From Phascolomyces articulosus (lineage: Eukaryota > Mucoromycota > Mucoromycetes > Mucorales > Lichtheimiaceae): DNA of 64,000 nt. This document shows positions 58,689 through 64,000 of the stretch, piece after piece (the stretch's first letter is position 1; every line of letters starts with the position of its first letter). The stretch covers positions 124,001-188,000 of the forward strand of contig JAIXMP010000015.1 in assembly GCA_025677815.1 (NCBI GenBank), in the 5' to 3' direction. A program made the translations under genes and the position numbers. The notes under the pieces are model-generated. The model did no database searches. It was given only the letters and a program-made list of their open reading frames with translations, and was not told the DNA's origin.

Positions 58689-61193
58689 TTAATAAATTCG
58701 CTTAAAATTTATGTTAAGATTCACTGGATGGACCACATCCATCGTAGTTTCAGTAATGACTTTTTCTCTATGAATTGAATCCTCAGGAAGGTCCCATCGA
58801 TATTTGCGTACTATTAGTATTATATCAAGAAGATAATAAATAAAGCATGTAATTAGTATATAGCTACTTCTATACTATTACTCGAATAACATATATATAA
58901 ATACTTACATAACATTGGTAAAAAGAGTTTTTGTTGCGCCATACTTAGATTTTTTCCAATACAAACTCGCGAACCACTGCTGAAAGGAGCAAACATTTCC
59001 TTATTACTGCAATGAGTAGCGTTGATGCTATTATTGTTTGCATCGTCATCATCGCCATTATTCTGTTGAGAGTCTGAAGAGGCAAACCGTTCTGGATCAA
59101 ATACATCAGGTTGATCCCAAAACCGAGGATTATGGTGAAGCTCATAAAGACTAACAGTAACATTTGTTCCTTTAGGTATAAATACACCTCCAAGTTCTGT
59201 ATCTTTTGTTGCGGTTCTTGGTGTCAATGAATCGGCAGGACCAGTGATACGTAATGTCTATCCAAGTAAATTATAAGTACATATATATTAGTATCATTAT
59301 GTCCCAGTCTTATTATACTTTCAAGTTCAACACACATACCTCATTTATAACCATAGTGATATACACCAATTCTTGTGATTGTTGAATGGTTGGTATAATA
59401 TCAGTTGGCTCATTACCAAGTACTCTGAATGCTTCTTGTCTGGCTCTTTCTTGTATTTCCTATAAAATCATTGTAAATATATTTTTGATCAAATATTTTA
59501 ATCAATCATATACAACTTACTGGATGTTTTGCAAGATGGTATATCATAAATGAAAGGGCAGCCGTTGTTGTGTCATTTCCGGCCATAAAAAATACACATA
59601 GATTACTCTATTGTATATGCAAAATGATGATAATGTATCAAAAAAAAAATAATGAGATGCTTGTAAAAAGGAGTGATAATGATATATTATCGTAAAATAA
59701 TATATATAGCTATAGTAATTACTTTGAGCTCTTCATCAGTCAATGTGTTGTTGACATCGGTTTCTTGTAATTGATTCTGAATCATAAGTGACAATAAATC
59801 CTCGTTACTATAATCGGAATCATCCGATGAGGAAGGGGATGCCTTTTTTTGACCTAATTCATCTTGCTGTTGCTTTTGTTGTTCAAGAAGTTTATTTCTT
59901 TTTTTATCAATAATTTCTTGCATCTTATCAAGAAACAATGTCAATTCATCATGAATACGTTTTCGTTCCGGGAACCAATTTAAAAACCTTCTTTCCAAAA
60001 ATGGGAACAGAGCAAATAATGGAGCTTCACATGCATGTAAAATAGTTTCGTATCGTAATACCCATTCATTATTACTATCGTCAATGGCGCCAAAATCGAA
60101 TTCTAGAAGGTGATAATATAAAATATGTTAAATCTTATGTAATGAAATGGATGTGATTTTTTTTTACCACATCAAAAAAAAGCATAATGGGAATTTTAAA
60201 ATATTATTGCTTGTATTACCAAAGCTTGCGTTACCAAGGGTATCCAATGTCCAGCGTTTCATTAAAGGATGTACATTTATTGTAATGGGTGTATCTTCAC
60301 CAGTTGTGGAACTATCAATCACTTTGAATAATTTTTGGGTTAAGCGACCGAATAATGGTAATGGCATGGATCGACGAAAGGCAGGATTGGCGATCTATTT
60401 GTCATGTTAAAATGACAGTAAATAAAAGTGGTAAGATTCCTCATTATCCTTCAATAATGTATATAATCTGAAGAGGGTGATATCGTATGAAATAAATACT
60501 ACCTTGCGTTGCTTTTTCCACTGACGATCGACTACACAGAAAAGATTAGGTCCAATAATAAATCGACCAAGAATAGTACCTGTCCAAAACTCGCCTAACG
60601 CTGTTTTGGTAAATTCAGCTTTTTAAAGTTTATAATATAATATATAAAACGGGTTAACTTTCCTACAGATGGCAAATAACCTATATATAAATCACTTTTA
60701 TTCAAAGCTTACAACCAAACATGACTTTCTTTGCGAGAATGGGATTATTAACTACAACTTTCCATCCGTCATGATCAAATCGCTAAAAATTTATTGTATT
60801 GTTGTCCAACAAGAGAAGAAGGTAGTTAAATGGTGAGTTTTATTATTTATTATATTGTTGCACTGGTTAGAAATAAAGATATTATTTTTCTATAAACTTT
60901 ACCGAATATAATCCAGTATCTGTCGTAAAGGCAATCGGAAATGTTATTTCTTTAGTAATCTTATCAAGAGGTTCTTTGCGGATGGTGGCTCCCATAAACT
61001 TGAAGAACCCAACATAGGGTATGTGTCGAGTATATCGAGGTGGTTTGTCAATTTTATTATATAAAAGATAACATGTATTAAAAAGTGCGACTACAGAACT
61101 ACTGATAAATATTTTTTTCTTGTTGGCAATGAAAAAAAGCACTAATGGTTTAATAACGTATTGTTGGATTTGAGAATATGCTTTTTTATCCAT
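58689..61193 (-). CDS. Cytochrome P450 monooxygenase
   Basis: Heme-thiolate monooxygenase with an N-terminal membrane anchor (LVLFFIANKKKIFISSSVVALF, residues about 17-45). Exons run from the ATG at 61193 to the stop at 58689. Seen in order: RFDHDGWKVVV, IANPAFRRSMPLPLFGRLTQ, the I-helix oxygen-binding motif AGNDTTTAAL, the K-helix ETLR (ExxR), the PERF-type FDPERF, and the heme loop FSSGSRVCIGKN with the Cys thiolate. Two polar insertions are notable: a Gln/Lys run with SSSDDSDYSNED between helices G/H and the I helix, and an Asn/Asp-rich insertion just before the heme loop. The class fits fungal P450s of the CYP5xx type, but I cannot place the family exactly. Substrate unknown. Confidence 0.9.
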
Positions 61194-62737
61194 TCTTATT
61201 CCTTTTTGTATGTATAATTATATATCCATTTATCAGGTTGTGTTGATGGAAATGTAGCAGTAATACAAACAAGAGTGGTGGCAACTAATTGTTTTCTAAA
61301 AGAGCGAATTAAGCGTGATCGAGAAAAAAAATAGAAGAAAAGGGAAAAAAAAAGATAAAAGGAAAATAGACAAACGAAACTTAATAAGAGGAAAAATACT
61401 AACTAGAATATGAGGCTTGGGATCAAAATGTCATCATGTAGATACACTAACCATGAAAGTTAATAGATATTCCATATTGTCATACTTGGCCGTTCTTGTG
61501 TCGCTGCTGGTTGGTAACGTGATCGTTTGACGACTGGGTTTTGTAACCATGGTGATATGTTCTTATCCTATATATTATAAAGCATAGTTTATATATATAT
61601 ATAAGTTTGGCTCATACAATAGTTATTACTCTCTGCTTTTGTAAGGTACGAACACATCACATTTGCTATTGTTAATTTCTTCTTAATGTTAATGAATCAT
61701 CACATAATATATGCCACCAAAGAACCGTATAAATCTTAGATATACTACGACAATGATACATGTTTATGCATTGCACAGAGAAAGTTTATTAATTTTAAAT
61801 AGTCTAATATCAAATAAGCTTAGTATATACTTTTATCAATAACCATCAAAATGAAAATAAGTTATACATGTATACACGAACGATGCGTGAGAAAAATAAA
61901 GCAATGAGCATAAAATAATAGCAGTAGAAAGTTGTTACTAATAGTTCATTGATAACTTGGTAAGAAAGCTACATGTTATCATCTTTTCACTAGATAGATA
62001 CTATTAAGTTTTTATTATGCAAATAAATTACTTGACAACAATCCTATTTGTTTATTATGATCACCATTATTATTTATATTAATCATGGTAAACAACAAAT
62101 ATACTTTTAAGTATTATATACTAGTTAATAATATATCAATAATTATTGATTGCAATTATAAGCAATACATGATGATTCAATTTTAAGTGAAAAAAAGTCA
62201 GCCATATAATTTGAAACGCATAATTATATATAGAATTGTGGCTATTTACCAAGATCTGGATAATAGAAAATGAACTTAATAAGCACTAGATGAAATAGGA
62301 ATAAGGAGATCTGGATCGACAGCAGCATGGTGTATAACTTTAAAGATAATCTATATCTTTCTCCTTTGACAATAAGGATAGAACTATGGACCATCTTCTT
62401 CTTACCAGGTTCTCTCTTTTTTTTGGGGGGAGGAAAAAAAAAGGCTTGTAGACCTATTTTATTTAGACTAGAAAACCACTTAGTTTCCAAAGAGAGGAGC
62501 CTTACCTAGTCACGGTTAAACACACCCGAACGGTCTTTTTTTAATTCTTTGGGCTTTGTTTCACTTTTTTTTTAGCCTTTCTCTTTTTCTTTTTTCTACA
62601 TCACTTTACACAACATACGTTACCGAAAATAACAACAACATAAAAAAAAATAATCTCAGGGGCTTGAGATAATAAAGGGCCACCCTATAATAACAACCGA
62701 ATAGCATCTATATATATAAACATACATACACGCAGTC
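61194..62737. other. Divergent promoter region, P450 and GT49 gene
   Basis: 1.54 kb with no supported coding exon. A purine-rich region near 61320-61390 and a T-rich leader near 62560-62600 are visible. Promoters of both neighbours are expected here. Confidence 0.55.
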
Positions 62738-64000
62738 ATGGCCGACAGCAGTAGTAATAATACCAACAATAATAATAGCGCCAGCAGTAGCCGACCACAG
62801 GTTGCTCGTTCCGGTAGAACCACTCATCAACGTAAACCTTCTCTCAACATTCCAACCAATCTTTATCCTATTCCAGAAAAAGGCAATACAATGGCATCAC
62901 CTACATTACCGTCTACCGTGCCTCATCCACCATCGTCGCCTACAAAACGTTTCCGCACATCATCCTCATCCTTGTTCAATTGGCGTAGTGTCACTCATCG
63001 TGTTGATTCTTTTCTTAACCCTTCTGGTCCACTTTTACCACAAGATAAACATGGTGCTGCATTTGGAGGAACCACAAAGAAATCACGTCTTTCACAACTT
63101 GTTCAATCACGATCCGTTCGTTTCTTATTCCTCTTTTATGTCATTTTCTCAGTCTTTTTATCCATCAATCATCTTTGGCATTGGTTTTTTACTCCTGAAG
63201 CAGTACAATTGGATGCTCGTTTCGGTGATCAATGGAAACCACAACGCACTTATGACCAAGGTAATAATAATAGTAATAATAATAAAAGAAATTAAGTGTG
63301 TCGAACCAAAAAAAAAAAAGGAAAAAAACTTATTGAAACTTGGTGTTTGTGTTGCATATATCTGTATAGATGAACCTTATTCAATCATGGACGACATGAC
63401 ACATGGTTTAAAAATGGCAAAACTCTTTTCAAAATCGTTTTACGAAGCAGCTGGTAGTGCAGAACCTTACTGGTTAAAAGCATCCAAAAAACCTAGCGAA
63501 AATGATATTACATTGATTACTACCGTGACACCTGGTAGTTGGTCAGAATTACAGCGTATGGCAACAGAATGGGAAGGACCTATTTCCGCTACTTTACATA
63601 CACGATCCATGATTGATGGATCATCTATACTCAATCAAATCCGTGACGCTTATGCTAGTATACCTGAACTATCGGAACGTGTGGATGTTCATTTGATTCG
63701 TTCCCCTGCCAAGGAGTCATTGACTGTATTATTACCACTCAATGCGGAACGAAACATGGCTCGTATGTTTGCTCATACCCATTATGTTTGTGAGATGCCA
63801 AGTCATTTGGTGCCGGCCACCGATGTTCGTCGTACACTCGATACAAACCGTGATTACTTTGAAACTTTATTGAATTCAGGCGATATGTTGGTCATTCCAA
63901 CATTTGGTTTTGCTGCACAACCTGAGGATGCTCGATATACCATCCCACATATCAAAAGTCGATTGATGGAATGGGTCAGTACTGCTCAAATGGGATTGGT
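62738..64000 (+). CDS. GT49-type (LARGE-like) glycosyltransferase, 5' part
   Basis: Type II Golgi membrane protein by layout: about 115 Ser/Thr/Pro-rich cytosolic residues, one membrane helix at about residues 130-155 (VRFLFLFYVIFSVFLSINHL), then a luminal region. Exon 1 is 62738-63260; exon 2 begins at 63370 and is still open at the right edge. The lumen part shows DITLITTVTPGSWSELQRMA, EWEGPISATL, a LPLNAERNMARMFAHTHYV block and LVPATDVRRTLD, which match the LARGE/GT49 order (VTQ..., WxGPISVAL, YPINxxRNxA). At the position where LARGE-type enzymes have the metal-binding DxD (YVFLxDVD), it reads YVCEMPSH. Sugar donor and acceptor are unknown; lack of DxD raises doubt about activity. The C-terminus lies outside the window. 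Confidence 0.75.

Noticed and set aside
1..64000. CRISPR arrays, bacterial operons, tRNA or rRNA genes
   Set aside because: No spaced direct repeats, no Shine-Dalgarno organisation and no convincing tRNA B-box with cloverleaf were seen; the window is intron-rich fungal DNA.

Overview
The window is nuclear DNA of a filamentous fungus, most likely an early-diverging one of the Mucoromycota (Mucorales-like). Support: AT-rich intergenic DNA, many short (about 60-110 nt) GT-AG introns, pyrimidine-rich tracts just before start codons, and gene families usual for that group (JEN-type carboxylate transporters, Zn2Cys6 factor, MFSD6-like permease, many-exon P450). The species call is an inference. I saw no prokaryotic gene, operon, CRISPR array, tRNA or rRNA gene.

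Layout. 1-10 kb: a gene-free left end with an imperfect inverted repeat, an intact JEN monocarboxylate transporter in 16 exons, a decayed tandem copy of it with an internal deletion, and a small protein of unknown function on the minus strand. 10-20 kb: a fusion of two cyclic-nucleotide-binding domains with an F-box and leucine-rich repeats, an importin-11/Kap120 karyopherin, and a TLC-type membrane protein. 20-32 kb: an FAD phenol-hydroxylase-like monooxygenase, NOC2 (60S export/maturation), SMU1 (splicing) and an MFSD6-like permease; SMU1 and the permease are divergent. 33-37 kb: an unrecognised protein with a GC-AG intron, and an acetylpolyamine-amidohydrolase-like deacetylase whose catalytic tyrosine is replaced. 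37-44 kb: two tandem glutathione S-transferase genes, the first broken by a 4-nt deletion, followed by a Zn2Cys6 transcription factor. 45-53 kb: a LisH-WD40 protein, BCP1/BCCIP, a truncated and frameshifted ACS-family (Dal5/Tna1-like) permease pseudogene, and an F-box/LRR protein. 53-64 kb: pescadillo, an unrecognised low-complexity protein with an internal repeat, XAP5/FAM50, a cytochrome P450, and the 5' part of a GT49 (LARGE-like) glycosyltransferase that runs off the right end.

The genes are mostly independent housekeeping units. Three (NOC2, BCP1, pescadillo) serve large ribosomal subunit formation and two (SMU1, XAP5) act around splicing. The GST pair, the zinc-cluster factor, the P450 and the monooxygenase suggest detoxification or secondary oxidation, but they are not arranged as one clear cluster. 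Three transporter/enzyme copies (JEN copy 2, GST copy 1, ACS permease) are in decay, so the window shows duplication followed by loss.

I found no convincing new multi-gene system. The most unusual single items are the tandem cNMP/F-box/LRR fusion carrying cGMP-type RTA motifs, the deacetylase without its tyrosine, and the GT49 protein whose expected DxD position reads differently. Exon joins were made by hand from splice motifs and reading frame and were not checked against transcripts.
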